Positions 42,831 through 53,578 of a DNA stretch of 64,000 nucleotides are shown here, in pieces. The DNA lies in assembly GCF_001651875.1 (NCBI RefSeq), contig NZ_LNQB01000073.1, positions 372,001 through 436,000 of the forward strand. Reading direction: 5' to 3'. The notes under the pieces are model-generated. The model ran no database searches, had not been told where the DNA came from, and worked only from the letters and a program-made list of their open reading frames with translations. This DNA is from Sinorhizobium saheli. Lineage in GTDB: Bacteria > Pseudomonadota > Alphaproteobacteria > Rhizobiales > Rhizobiaceae. Each line of letters opens with the position of its first letter. The stretch's first letter is position 1. A program made the translations under genes and the position numbers.

Positions 42831-43451
42831 TCAGAACGGCCACCACCACTTGGTGCCGGAGTTCTTGATCTGCGCCTCCTTCTTGCGGCGGCGCTCCTTG
42901 TCCTTTTCCGGTTCGCCGAGATCGGTTTCGGCTCCCTCGGGCAGGCGACGATATTCAAGAGGCGGGTCGCTCAGGAAGCGGCGCTTGTCGGAATAGGCGC
43001 CCTGCTCGATCTTGCGGGCCTCGCGGTAGGCTTCCTGCTGTTCCTTGGCCGAAAGCTGGCGGCCGTTGGCGCTCGCCTTTGCGAGCGGCGAGACGTAGTT
43101 GGGATTGTCCTTGTTGGCATCCGCCTCTTCGCGCAGGCGCTGCCGGACCTCCTCGGGCGACTCGACCCAGGCGGGGTTCGTCTCGCGGTTCGCGAGCGAC
43201 TGCTGCGGCTGGATCAGCGCGGTCTGCTGCTCTTTCGGCGGCAATACGAGCGACGGGCGCGGCTGGTACTTGACCGGGTCCCTCTTAGGCGGAGCGAGGC
43301 TCACGGCGCTGCCGAGGTCGTCCATCAACTGTTCGCCCGCCGTCTTGTCCGTGCCGTAGGTCGGGCCGCCGATGCAGCCGGAAAGCACAAGGCCGGCCGC
43401 CATGATTGCGGCCATGCCGGCGACCAATCGCAACTCTCGCGTCATTCCCAT
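42831..43451 (-). CDS. putative lipoprotein of unknown function
   Basis: The 206-residue product has a short basic N terminus, a hydrophobic segment (LVAGMAAIMAAGLVL) and a lipobox LSGC, so it is predicted to be lipidated at that Cys and anchored to a membrane facing the periplasm. The mature part is polar and rich in Glu, Lys, Arg, Pro and Gln, without a domain I recognise, and ends in the aromatic sequence GTKWWWPF. It is probably extended or disordered. The ATG at 43451 has AAGGA 6 nt upstream; a second ATG 6 nt on would also work. It is followed 8 nt later by the GNAT gene and lies downstream of ileS on the same strand. Confidence 0.75.
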   Translation of the reverse strand: MGMTRELRLVAGMAAIMAAGLVLSGCIGGPTYGTDKTAGEQLMDDLGSAVSLAPPKRDPVKYQPRPSLVLPPKEQQTALIQPQQSLANRETNPAWVESPEEVRQRLREEADANKDNPNYVSPLAKASANGRQLSAKEQQEAYREARKIEQGAYSDKRRFLSDPPLEYRRLPEGAETDLGEPEKDKERRRKKEAQIKNSGTKWWWPF

Positions 43452-43584
43452 GAGATTCCTTCCAGCCGGCCGCACCTTGCCTGCCGCAGCCACTCAGCGC
43501 CCCCTTGGCGGAGAATTCCGCCAAATTTCGGGCAGGTTTTACCGGATGAAGAGCCTCAGCGCAATTCATCCGGCAAACGTTCGG

Positions 43585-46506
43585 TCAAGGCTTGAAACCG
43601 AGTTCCCTGAGCGCTGCCGCGTCGCGTGCGGACACGTCCGGATAGAGCGGGTCGGAACCGACATCGGTGGTGATTCGCCAGGAACGGGCGCATTTGCGGC
43701 CTTCCGCCGCCTTCGGCACGACGCTGACCTTGGCGACCTCCGGCAGCGTGAAGGCGCCGGCCGGCCCTTCGTTGCCGTCGATCTCGATCGCCGAGGTGAT
43801 GCAGATCTCCGCGAAGTCCTGGCCGTCCAGCGCCTGGCGCAGATCCGGATCGGCGACATGGACGACCGGAGCCGCCTCGAGCGAGGAGCCGATGCGCTTG
43901 TCCTTGCGCTCGATCTCGAGCGCGCCGGTCACCACCTTGCGCACTTCGCGGATCTTCCGCCACTTCTCGGCAAGCGCATCGTCGCGCCATTCCGCCGGCA
44001 CGGCCGGGAACTGTTCGAGATGCACCGAGGCCGCGTCCGGGTTGCGGGAGAGCCAGGCCTCCTCGGTGGTGAAGGGCAGCATCGGCGCCAGCCATTTCAC
44101 CAGGCAGTCGAACAACGTGCGGATCACCTGCAGCGCTGAGCGGCGCCGGACCGACGAGGGCGCATCGCAGTAGAGCGCATCCTTGCGGATATCGAAATAG
44201 AAGGCCGACAGCTCGACATTCGAGAAATCGATGAGGGCGCGCGCGATCCGCTTGAAGTCGAAGGCGTCGTAGCCTTCGCGCACCAGCCGGTCGAGCTCGG
44301 CGAGGCGATGCAGCATCAGCCTTTCGAGTTCCGGCATGTCGGCAAGCGCGACCACGTCGCCCTTGTCGTGGGCGAGCGTGCCGAGCATCCAGCGGATCGT
44401 GTTCCTGAGCTTGCGATAGGCGTCGATATTGGTCTGGATGATCGTCTTGCCGAGGCGCTGGTCTTCCCAGTAATCGGTGGTCATCACCCAGAGCCGCAGG
44501 ATGTCGGCGCCGGCATCCTTCATCACTTCCTGCGGCGTGACGGTGTTGCCCTTCGACTTCGACATCTTCTCGCCCTTCTCATCCATGGTGAAGCCATGGG
44601 TGACGACGGACTTGTAGGGCGCGCGGCCGTGCGTCGCGCAGCTCTCGAGCAGCGAAGAATGGAACCAGCCGCGGTGCTGGTCGGAGCCTTCGAGATAGAC
44701 GTCCGCCGGCCATTTCAGGTCCGCGCGGTCTTCGAGCGTGAAGGTGTGCGTCGAGCCGGAATCGAACCAGACGTCGAGAATGTCCATGACCTGGTGCCAG
44801 CGGGCATGATCGTGCTCGCTGCCGAGGAAGCGCTCCTTCGCGCCTTCCGCGAACCAGGCGTCGGCGCCCTCCTTCTCGAAGGCCTCGAGGATGCGGGCGT
44901 TGACCGCGTCATCGACGAGGATCTGGCCGTCATCGTCGGCGAAGATCGCGATCGGCACGCCCCAGGCGCGCTGGCGCGACAGCACCCAGTCCGGGCGCTG
45001 CTCGATCATGGCGCGCAGCCGGTTCTGGCCGGCGCCGGGCACGAAGCGGGTCTCGTCGATCGCCGCGAGGGCGCGCGAACGCAGCGTCGTGCCGTCGCCG
45101 AAGTCCTTGTCCATGTAGACGAACCATTGCGGCGTGTTGCGGAAGATGACCGGCTTCTTCGACCGCCAGGAGTGCGGGTAGGAATGCTTCAGCCGGCCGC
45201 GGGCAAACAGCGCGTGTCGGGCGATCAGCGCCTTGATGACGCGGTCGTTGGCGTCGCCCTTCTTGCCCTTGTCGTCGATGACGCGCGCCGCGCCGCCTTC
45301 AGCATCCGGGCCGAAGCCGGGCGCGTCGGCGGTGAAATAGCCGGCATCGTCGACGGTGAAGGGGATCGCCGAGGAGATGCCGCGCGCTTCCAACGCCCGC
45401 GCACCGTCCATCCAGGCCTCGAAGTCCTCGCGGCCATGACCGGGCGCCGTATGCACGAAGCCGGTGCCGGCATCGTCGGTGACGTGCTCGCCGTCGAGGA
45501 GCGGCACCTTGAAGGCATAGCCGCCGCCGAGCCCGTGCAGCGGGTGGGCGCAGATGACCGCCGCCAGTTCGCCGGCCTCGATGTCGCGGACGAAATTGAA
45601 GGTGACCTTCGCCTTGGCCGCCGATTCTTCCGCGAGACGCTTGGCGAAGATCAGCCTTTCACCCGGCTGCGGGCCGTAGTCGTTCTCCGCCGTCGCGACC
45701 TCGTAGAGGCCGTAGGCGTAACGCGATGAATAGGCGATCGCGCGGTTGCCGGGGATCGTCCAGGGCGTCGTCGTCCAGATGACGACAAAAGCACCGGCAA
45801 GCGCATCCGGACCTTCGGTGATCGGGAACTTCACCCAGATCATGTCGCTCTCGACGTCGGCATATTCGACCTCGGCCTCGGCGAGCGCCGTGCGCTCGAC
45901 GACCGACCACATGACCGGCTTCGAGCCGCGATAGAGCTGGCCCGACTTCGCGATCTTCATCAACTCGCCGGCGATGCGGGCTTCGGCATGGAAGTTCATC
46001 GTCGTGTAGGGATTTTCAAAATCACCCTCGATGCCGAGCCTCTTGAACTCCTCGGTCTGAACGCCGATCCAGCCGCTCGCGAAGTCGCGGCATTCCCTGC
46101 GGAACTCGTTGACCGGAACGTCGTCCTTGTTCCTGCCCTTCTCGCGGTACTTCTCCTCGATCTTCCATTCGATCGGCAGGCCGTGGCAGTCCCAGCCGGG
46201 GACGTAATTGGCGTCGTATCCGCGCATCTGGAACGAGCGGTTGATCACGTCCTTCAGGATCTTGTTCAGCGCGTGGCCGATGTGGATGTTGCCGTTGGCG
46301 TAGGGCGGGCCGTCGTGCAGCACGAACTTCTCGCGGCCGGCGGCGGAAGCGCGCAGCTTCTTGTAAAGCTCCATCTTCTGCCAGCGGGCGACGATTTCCG
46401 GCTCCTTCTGCGGCAGGCCGGCGCGCATCGGGAACTCCGTCTGCGGCAGATAGAGCGTGGAGGAATAGTCGATCTTTTCAGCGGTCTCGGTCATGGTCTT
46501 TTGCAT
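43585..46506 (-). CDS. ileS: isoleucyl-tRNA synthetase
   Basis: IleRS charges tRNA-Ile and edits valine. The 973-residue class I enzyme has the HIGH motif in [16 protein letters not shown] (about residue 65-80), the editing domain ([16 protein letters not shown] near 245) and [10 protein letters not shown] near residue 655. The C-terminal zinc-ribbon region is degenerate: where E. coli has CPRC and CGRC, this protein has KCARSW and VSARD, keeping one of four cysteines. The start at 46506 has a GGAAATGACGA leader; a second in-frame ATG lies 12 nt downstream. It is preceded by ribF on the same strand with a 256-nt gap. Confidence 0.96.
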   Translation of the reverse strand: MQKTMTETAEKIDYSSTLYLPQTEFPMRAGLPQKEPEIVARWQKMELYKKLRASAAGREKFVLHDGPPYANGNIHIGHALNKILKDVINRSFQMRGYDANYVPGWDCHGLPIEWKIEEKYREKGRNKDDVPVNEFRRECRDFASGWIGVQTEEFKRLGIEGDFENPYTTMNFHAEARIAGELMKIAKSGQLYRGSKPVMWSVVERTALAEAEVEYADVESDMIWVKFPITEGPDALAGAFVVIWTTTPWTIPGNRAIAYSSRYAYGLYEVATAENDYGPQPGERLIFAKRLAEESAAKAKVTFNFVRDIEAGELAAVICAHPLHGLGGGYAFKVPLLDGEHVTDDAGTGFVHTAPGHGREDFEAWMDGARALEARGISSAIPFTVDDAGYFTADAPGFGPDAEGGAARVIDDKGKKGDANDRVIKALIARHALFARGRLKHSYPHSWRSKKPVIFRNTPQWFVYMDKDFGDGTTLRSRALAAIDETRFVPGAGQNRLRAMIEQRPDWVLSRQRAWGVPIAIFADDDGQILVDDAVNARILEAFEKEGADAWFAEGAKERFLGSEHDHARWHQVMDILDVWFDSGSTHTFTLEDRADLKWPADVYLEGSDQHRGWFHSSLLESCATHGRAPYKSVVTHGFTMDEKGEKMSKSKGNTVTPQEVMKDAGADILRLWVMTTDYWEDQRLGKTIIQTNIDAYRKLRNTIRWMLGTLAHDKGDVVALADMPELERLMLHRLAELDRLVREGYDAFDFKRIARALIDFSNVELSAFYFDIRKDALYCDAPSSVRRRSALQVIRTLFDCLVKWLAPMLPFTTEEAWLSRNPDAASVHLEQFPAVPAEWRDDALAEKWRKIREVRKVVTGALEIERKDKRIGSSLEAAPVVHVADPDLRQALDGQDFAEICITSAIEIDGNEGPAGAFTLPEVAKVSVVPKAAEGRKCARSWRITTDVGSDPLYPDVSARDAAALRELGFKP

Positions 46507-46762
46507 TCGTCATTTCCGCGCGGGTATCGTCACGCAGGCGGAAGGGTTCGGTAATCTCAGATGAATGGGGGCGTTGAAACGCCGAAATCCCGGACCCTCC
46601 GGCGCAGCCTAGAGCGCGCGGAGGGCCGGGCCAATAATTCGCTGATCGACGATCAATCGACGGTGCCGGGTCATGGTGGCCGGTTCTTTAAGGCGTTTTC
46701 GGCCTTTTGAAAAGGTCCGCGAGGGTCGCGCCGCCGAAATCTTTGGCGCGAAAGGCGCCCCC
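46507..46762. other. spacer between ribF and ileS with small hairpins
   Basis: No gene is seen. CCCTCCG (46595-46601) pairs with CGGAGGG (46619-46625), and GGCGC-GAAAG-GCGCC lies at 46745-46759 just past the ribF stop, where it could be a weak terminator on the minus strand. The ileS promoter should lie here. Confidence 0.35.
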
Positions 46763-47746
46763 TCAGCCGAAATTGAGCCTGCGATCGATCTCGCTCAGGG
46801 GCTGAACGCCTGCAAGGCGCGCACGCGCTTCCTTCTCGTCCTGTCGCATCTGCACCATCAACGGCTCCAGTCCGTCGAACTTGAGCTCGTCGCGCAGCCG
46901 GCCGAAGAAGGAGACGGCGCAGACCTCGCCGTAGAAGTCGCCGGAAACGTCGAACACGAACGTCTCCAGCAGCGCCTCGCCATCGCTGTCGACGGTCGGA
47001 CGACGGCCGAAGCTGGCAACGGCGTCATGGAGCGAACCGTTCGCCCGGCGGAACCGCACGGCATAGATGCCGGTCTTGAGCTCCGCCTCCGGCGGCAGGC
47101 GCATGTTCGCGGTCGGATAGCCGAGCGTGCGGCCGAGCTTCTTGCCGCCGATCACCTCCGCTTCGACCGTGTAGCGGTAGCCGAGCAGGCCCGCCGCGTG
47201 GGAGACGTCGCCTTCTGCCAGCAAAGAGCGGATAAAGCTCGAGGAGACCACCGAGGCGTTCTCGTCGCGGAACGCATCGACGAGGGTCACGCCGAAACCC
47301 TCCCGTTCGCCGGCCGCCATCAGGAAGGCCGGCCCGCCTTCCCGGCCCTTGCCGAAATGGAAATCGAAACCCGTGACGACATGGGAGGCATGCAGCCATT
47401 CGCGCAGGATGCGGTGAATGAAATCGGAGGCGGAGAGCTGCGAAAAAGTCCGATCGAAGGGATATTCGATGACGGCGCCGAACCCCATGCCTTCGAGGAT
47501 GCGGGCCTTGAGCGGCGCCGGCGTCAGCCGGAACACCGGCTGGTCGGGCCGGAAGACGGTGCGCGGATGCGGCTCGAAGGTGAGCACGAGCGCGGGAACG
47601 CCGCGGTCCCTCGCCACCTCGAGCGCCCGGTTCAGGACCGACTGGTGGCCGCGATGGACTCCGTCGAAATTGCCGATGGCGACCACGCCGCCATGCAGGC
47701 GCTCCGGAAGCGGATCACGGGTTTCGTTGCGATGAAAAACCGTCAT
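46763..47746 (-). CDS. ribF: bifunctional riboflavin kinase/FAD synthetase
   Basis: RibF phosphorylates riboflavin to FMN and adenylates FMN to FAD. The 327-residue product has an N-terminal nucleotidyltransferase domain with AIGNFDGVHRGHQSVL (about 26-41) and VSSSFIRSLLAEGDV near 167. The C-terminal riboflavin kinase domain has GKKLGRTLGYPTANM near residue 200 and the late Glu in LLETFVFDVSGDFYG. It lies 13 nt downstream of the HAD hydrolase gene on the same strand, so the two are probably one operon. Confidence 0.95.
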   Translation of the reverse strand: MTVFHRNETRDPLPERLHGGVVAIGNFDGVHRGHQSVLNRALEVARDRGVPALVLTFEPHPRTVFRPDQPVFRLTPAPLKARILEGMGFGAVIEYPFDRTFSQLSASDFIHRILREWLHASHVVTGFDFHFGKGREGGPAFLMAAGEREGFGVTLVDAFRDENASVVSSSFIRSLLAEGDVSHAAGLLGYRYTVEAEVIGGKKLGRTLGYPTANMRLPPEAELKTGIYAVRFRRANGSLHDAVASFGRRPTVDSDGEALLETFVFDVSGDFYGEVCAVSFFGRLRDELKFDGLEPLMVQMRQDEKEARARLAGVQPLSEIDRRLNFG

Positions 47747-47759
47747 GTCCGTGTTCCCG

Positions 47760-48608
47760 TCATGCCAGCCGCGGTATCCACCACTTCGGCGTCGCCCCGT
47801 TCTGTCTCAGAAAGGCCGCGAGCTTGCCTTCGTCGGTGCGGCTTTCCTGCATATATTCCTGCGCGTGGATGCCGGCGCTCACATAGAGCAGATCGAAGCC
47901 GGCGTCCTGCGCCCCCTTGACATCGGTCGGCATGCCGTCGCCGATGGCGATGACGCGAGAGAGATCGAATCCGCCCCTGGCCGCCTTCGCCTCCGACAGC
48001 GCGGCACGATAGATCGCGACATAGGGCTTGCCGGCGATACGCGCCTCGCCGCCGAGCTCTTCATAGAGCTTGGCGATGGCGCCGGCACACGGGATCAAAC
48101 GGTGCCCGCGCTCGACCACGAGATCGGGATTGGCGCAGATGAAGGGTATCCTGCGTTTGGCGAGCCCGGTGAGCGTCGCGCGGTAGTGTTCGGGCGTCTC
48201 GGTCTCGTCGTCGTAGAAGCCGGCACAGACGATCGTCTCGGCCTCTTCCGCCGAAACGATCTCGGTGCCGAGGCCTTCGAGAAGCGGCAGGTCCCGATCG
48301 GCGCCGATGAAGAAGATCCGCTTCTCGGCCGCGGCGATCAGCGCCCGCGTCACGTCGCCCGAGGTGACGATGCGGTCATAGGCCTCGTCGGGAACGCCGA
48401 GGCCGCGGATCTGCACCTTGACGCCCGGATGCGGCCGCGGCGAATTGGTGATGAGGACGACGGTCAGCCCCTGGGCGCGCGCCTCCGCAAGCGCCTCGCA
48501 AGCGGACGCGAAGGCCTGAACACCGTTGTGAAGCACGCCCCAGACATCGCAAAGCACCACGTCGTAGCGGCTGGCGATTTCCCGAAAACTGTTGATCCTG
48601 ACGGCCAT
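47760..48608 (-). CDS. HAD-IIA family hydrolase (TIGR01459 type)
   Basis: The 282-residue protein has motif I DVVLCDVWGVLHNG (about 16-29), motif II TNSPRPH near residue 63, a C2-type cap and motif IV AIGDGMPTDVKGA near residue 234, matching the NagD-like HAD-IIA subgroup. Rhizobial members of this subfamily are of unknown substrate; the Trp in CDVWGVL is typical of the group. The start has AGGA 8 nt upstream. ribF follows 13 nt downstream, so a role in nucleotide or flavin phosphate turnover is conceivable but not shown. Confidence 0.85.
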   Translation of the reverse strand: MAVRINSFREIASRYDVVLCDVWGVLHNGVQAFASACEALAEARAQGLTVVLITNSPRPHPGVKVQIRGLGVPDEAYDRIVTSGDVTRALIAAAEKRIFFIGADRDLPLLEGLGTEIVSAEEAETIVCAGFYDDETETPEHYRATLTGLAKRRIPFICANPDLVVERGHRLIPCAGAIAKLYEELGGEARIAGKPYVAIYRAALSEAKAARGGFDLSRVIAIGDGMPTDVKGAQDAGFDLLYVSAGIHAQEYMQESRTDEGKLAAFLRQNGATPKWWIPRLA

Positions 48609-48725
48609 ACCGGCTTCCTGCAAACTCAGCTTCCCGGCTGACATCGCAAGGAAGGGGCAAGAATACAAGCCTCGCCCGCAGAAAAACGCCGCCCTTCCCA
48701 CGGATTCCGAGAAGAGCAGCGCGCC

Positions 48726-50084
48726 TCATAACAGCAGGAGCAGCCAGCCGGTGGCGGCACAGATCGCCAGCGTCTGGATGATTCCGCGTTTCCACCAGAA
48801 CAGCGAGGCGGCAGCCAGGATCGTCAAGAACAGCGCGGCAGGCTCGAGCGTCGCCACATCCGGATAAGGCAGCGATAACGGCCCCGTCTCCAGCCGCTCG
48901 ACGCGACCGAAAAGCACGTGAAGCCCGAACCAGACCGCGAGATTGAGGATGACGCCGGCAACCGCCGCGGAGATCGCCGAAAGCGCGCCGGACAGCGCCG
49001 CGTTGGTGCGCAGCCGCTCGACATAGGGTGCGCCGAGAAAGATCCATAGAAAGCAGGGGACGAAGGTGACCCAGGTCGCAAGCGTCGCGCCGAGCAACCC
49101 GGAGGTCAGCGCATCGACCCCGACCGGAGCGCGAAAGGCGCCCATGAAACCGACGAAGCTCAGGACGAGCACGAGCGGCCCGGGCGTCGTTTCAGCGAGC
49201 GCCAGGCCATCCAGCATCTCGCCGGGCTTCAGCCAATGATAGGTCTCCACCGCCTGCACCGCGACATAGGAGAGGACTGCGTAGGCGCCGCCGAAGGTGA
49301 CGACCGCCATTTGCGAAAAGAAGAGCCCGATGTCGGTGTAGACGGTCGCGCTGCCGGCAAGGGCAGCGATCAGGATGAAAGGCGCAATCCAGAGCGCGCC
49401 GGACACGGCGATGACGACCGCCGACCGCCGCCACGAGGGCTTGCAGTCCGGGAAGTCAGCCCCGATCACGGAAGGAAGATCGGCTGCCCTCGCGGCATGG
49501 GCAGCCTGGCGCTGGCCGGGCGAATGGCGGGAGACAAAGAAGCCCACCAGGCCTGCCCCCAGCACCACTAGCGGGAACGGCACGGCGAAGGCGAAGAGCG
49601 CCAGGAAGGCGACCAACGCCAGCAGGCGATCGAACCCCGTCCTCAAGGCGCGCCGCGACAAACGGACGAGCGCCTCGACGACGATCGCCAGAACGGCCGC
49701 CTTGAGGCCAAAGAACAGGATCGCAAGCCAGTCGGTCTCCCGGAAGAGAGCATAGGCCGAAGAGAGGGTGAGAATGACGAAGAAGCCCGGGATCACGAAG
49801 AGCGTGCCCGCGACGATACCGCCGCGCGCACCATGCAGCAACCAGCCGATATAGGTGGCGAGCTGCTGCGCCTCCGGTCCCGGCAGCAGCATGCAATAGT
49901 TGAGGGCATGGAGGAAGCGGCTTTCCGATATCCAGCGGCGCTCCTCGACCAGTTCCCGATGCATGATCGCGATCTGGCCGGCCGGGCCGCCGAAGCTCAA
50001 CAAGCCGATTTTCGCCCAAACCCTCGTCGCCTCGGCAAAGGACGGATGGGCGGGCACAAGGCCCGCCGGATGTTGTTCGTTCAC
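48726..50084 (-). CDS. chrA: chromate transporter ChrA
   Basis: ChrA exports chromate from the cytoplasm and confers chromate resistance. The 452-residue long-chain form has two homologous halves, each with about five to six membrane helices. The first half has LLSFGGPAGQIAIMHRELV and LPGPEAQQLATYIGWLL, the second half VVTFGGAYAVLSYVAVQAV and TTPGPLVLVLSFVGF. These FGG and PGP motifs are family hallmarks. Translation starts at GTG, whose last two bases open the TGA stop of the upstream gene (GTGA overlap), so it is coupled to the rhodanese-ChrB gene. It could also transport sulfate-like anions. Confidence 0.92.
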   Translation of the reverse strand: MNEQHPAGLVPAHPSFAEATRVWAKIGLLSFGGPAGQIAIMHRELVEERRWISESRFLHALNYCMLLPGPEAQQLATYIGWLLHGARGGIVAGTLFVIPGFFVILTLSSAYALFRETDWLAILFFGLKAAVLAIVVEALVRLSRRALRTGFDRLLALVAFLALFAFAVPFPLVVLGAGLVGFFVSRHSPGQRQAAHAARAADLPSVIGADFPDCKPSWRRSAVVIAVSGALWIAPFILIAALAGSATVYTDIGLFFSQMAVVTFGGAYAVLSYVAVQAVETYHWLKPGEMLDGLALAETTPGPLVLVLSFVGFMGAFRAPVGVDALTSGLLGATLATWVTFVPCFLWIFLGAPYVERLRTNAALSGALSAISAAVAGVILNLAVWFGLHVLFGRVERLETGPLSLPYPDVATLEPAALFLTILAAASLFWWKRGIIQTLAICAATGWLLLLL

Positions 50085-50908
50085 GTCCGCTTCCCCTTGC
50101 CGCCATGCGATACCCAATCGTGCTTCTCCTCTCTCGCATCGCGCGCCCAGCGGTAAAGCGCGTCATAGAGCGTCATGCCCGCCTCGAGCTGCTCGAGGTC
50201 GTCGGCATACATGCGGGAAAGGCCGAGCGAAAGGGCAAGCAGGCCGGCGGCTCTCGGCTCCAGATCGAGCCTGTCGGTGTCGGCGCCGCGGACGATGCGG
50301 GCGAGATGCTCGAGCGCGGGGAAGGCAAGACGGAATTCCTTGACCATCGTATCGAAGGTACAGTCCTCGCCACGATGGCTCCAGAACACGCCTTCGACGT
50401 CGAAGGGCGTCGCGCCGAAGCGCTCGCCGACCGCTTCGACCTCGGCTGGCGTGACGTACAGGAACCGGGCATTCGGGTCGATGAACCGTCGGATCAGCCA
50501 GGGACAGGCGATGCGGTCGATCTTCGGCCGCGAGCGCGTGACCCAGACGGAGCCGCCCGACGGATCGGCGTTGGGAAGACTTGCGACGGGAACGAGAGGC
50601 AGGCCTGCCTCGCGCCACGCCTCGATCCCGCCCTCGAGTGTTTCGGCGGCGGCGCCGGCATGGCGCAGCCATGCGGCGGCACCTTCGCTGAGCTTGCCGC
50701 CATGCCGGCAGAGCGCGACGACCCACCGGCCGCGATATTCTTCGGCCCATTGCGGCGCACCGGCATGGGCACGACGGCAGGAGCTCGGCACGAGATGAGG
50801 ATCGTCCGCGAAGTCGTCGTCATCGCGAACGTCGATGAGGATCGGCCCCTTTGGGGTGCCGATGAGCCGAGCGAGTTTTTCAGGGGAAATGGAGTTGAAC
50901 GAAGCCAT
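50081..50908 (-). CDS. rhodanese-ChrB fusion protein
   Basis: The 275-residue protein has an N-terminal rhodanese domain (about 1-110) with the active-site Cys in VALCRHGGKLSEGAAAWL near residue 67. A C-terminal ChrB-type domain follows (about 120-265) with RPKIDRIACPWLIRRFIDPNARFLYV. ChrB proteins regulate or assist chromate export and contain metal- or oxyanion-sensing residues; the rhodanese part moves sulfane sulfur. The combination suggests that it links sulfur or chromate chemistry to the ChrA exporter encoded next. It is translationally coupled to chrA. DNA-binding ChrB activity is not evident, because the ChrB N-terminal winged helix is replaced by rhodanese. Confidence 0.85.
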   Translation of the reverse strand: MASFNSISPEKLARLIGTPKGPILIDVRDDDDFADDPHLVPSSCRRAHAGAPQWAEEYRGRWVVALCRHGGKLSEGAAAWLRHAGAAAETLEGGIEAWREAGLPLVPVASLPNADPSGGSVWVTRSRPKIDRIACPWLIRRFIDPNARFLYVTPAEVEAVGERFGATPFDVEGVFWSHRGEDCTFDTMVKEFRLAFPALEHLARIVRGADTDRLDLEPRAAGLLALSLGLSRMYADDLEQLEAGMTLYDALYRWARDAREEKHDWVSHGGKGKRT

Positions 50909-51052
50909 GATACGACGTCCTTTAGGTTGCTATCGGACGCGAAATTCCGGCCTGACGCCTCGTGAGGCATTCGCTCGCCCCATGCATTCATGAAACAAAA
51001 ACTCGCCTCGACTGTCAACGACCAGCGTCGGCAAAAAATCTCGCCGTCGATC

Positions 51053-51081
51053 CTTGACTCGATCCCTGGGCGGTCTTATCT
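51053..51081 (+). promoter_or_regulatory. groESL promoter
   Basis: CTTGAC (51053-51058) and TTATCT (51076-51081) are 17 nt apart, fitting a rhizobial vegetative promoter, with a heat-shock sigma form also possible. The CIRCE operator lies directly downstream around the expected start of transcription. Confidence 0.6.
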
Positions 51082-51090
51082 CGGCTGGCG

Positions 51091-51117
51091 CTGGCACTCC
51101 TGAGATATGAGTGCTAA
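51091..51117 (+). promoter_or_regulatory. CIRCE operator for HrcA
   Basis: CTGGCACTC-N9-GAGTGCTAA matches the CIRCE inverted repeat (TTAGCACTC-N9-GAGTGCTAA) at all but two bases of the left arm. It lies 59 nt before groES and should bind the HrcA repressor. Confidence 0.95.
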
Positions 51118-51175
51118 CACCCATCCGGCGGGTCCATCAGCGACCCGCAGTGTCATTTGATCGAGGGATTAGACA

Positions 51176-51472
51176 ATGGCAAGCACCAATTTCCGTCCGC
51201 TGCACGACCGCGTTGTCGTCCGCCGCGTCGAGTCTGAAGAAAAGACCAAGGGCGGCATCATCATTCCGGACACCGCAAAGGAAAAGCCGCAGGAAGGCGA
51301 AATCGTGGCTGTCGGTTCGGGTGCCCGTGACGAAAGCGGCAAGGTTGTTCCGCTCGACGTCAAGGCTGGCGACCGCGTCCTGTTCGGCAAGTGGTCCGGC
51401 ACCGAAGTCAAGATCAACGGCGAAGACCTTCTGATCATGAAGGAAGCCGACATCATGGGCATCATCGGCTGA
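51176..51472 (+). CDS. groES: co-chaperonin GroES
   Basis: GroES caps the GroEL ring during protein folding. The 98-residue product has [21 protein letters not shown] at the start with the mobile loop [14 protein letters not shown] (about 25-38), and KSG-like [21 protein letters not shown] near the end, all characteristic. A GAGGG site precedes the ATG. It is the first gene of a groES-groEL operon under CIRCE control. Rhizobia usually carry several groESL copies; this one has the HrcA-regulated type of promoter. Confidence 0.98.
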   Translation: MASTNFRPLHDRVVVRRVESEEKTKGGIIIPDTAKEKPQEGEIVAVGSGARDESGKVVPLDVKAGDRVLFGKWSGTEVKINGEDLLIMKEADIMGIIG

Positions 51473-51501
51473 TCGGCCGGCACCCCCTCCAACTTCCGTA
51501 A

Positions 51502-53187
<1,686 letters not shown>

Positions 53188-53225
53188 TAAGGCGATAAGC
53201 CTTGGCACGATCCATCCGGATCTGA

Positions 53226-53252
53226 AGGGCGGCTTTCGAGCCGCCCTTTTTC
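53226..53252 (+). terminator. rho-independent terminator of groESL
   Basis: AGGGCGGC and GCCGCCCT pair around TTTCGA, followed by TTTTCTG. It lies about 40 nt after the groEL stop. Confidence 0.9.
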
Positions 53253-53578
53253 TGTTTGTCAGGTCGTGCAGCCGCCCCTTCTGCATCGGCGGGCGGTCAA
53301 ATCCGGAAGAGCACGATATACGGTAGCGCAACCGGGATTGGCGGATGCTTTCTCGCCCTCATGCCAGTGCGTGTCAGGACTCCAGCAGCAGCCCCGTCTG
53401 CGGCGCGGAAGAGGCTTTTGAGCCCCAGGACTTGGGCTGGCTGGATTCCTGTGCCAGGCACGGAATGACGATCGGCGGAGAGCCCTGCCGACAATCGACG
53501 CGGCACAGCAGGCTGCTGTCGTGTCCTGTGCGTATTCACGCGGTGCGCACGCTTTAGCGCGGTTCATCCCTTGGAGCT
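53253..53578. other. gene-free spacer after groEL with a small hairpin repeat
   Basis: The stretch to the convergent MHYT gene has no convincing gene. ATTCC-T-GTGC and GCAC-GGAAT at 53445-53466 form a hairpin around CAG that looks like a fragment of another small rhizobial repeat. Confidence 0.4.

Noticed and set aside
51053-51117. groESL as a foreign or mobile chaperonin copy
   Set aside because: CIRCE, promoter, composition and terminator are those of an ordinary chromosomal copy; there are no mobile genes nearby.
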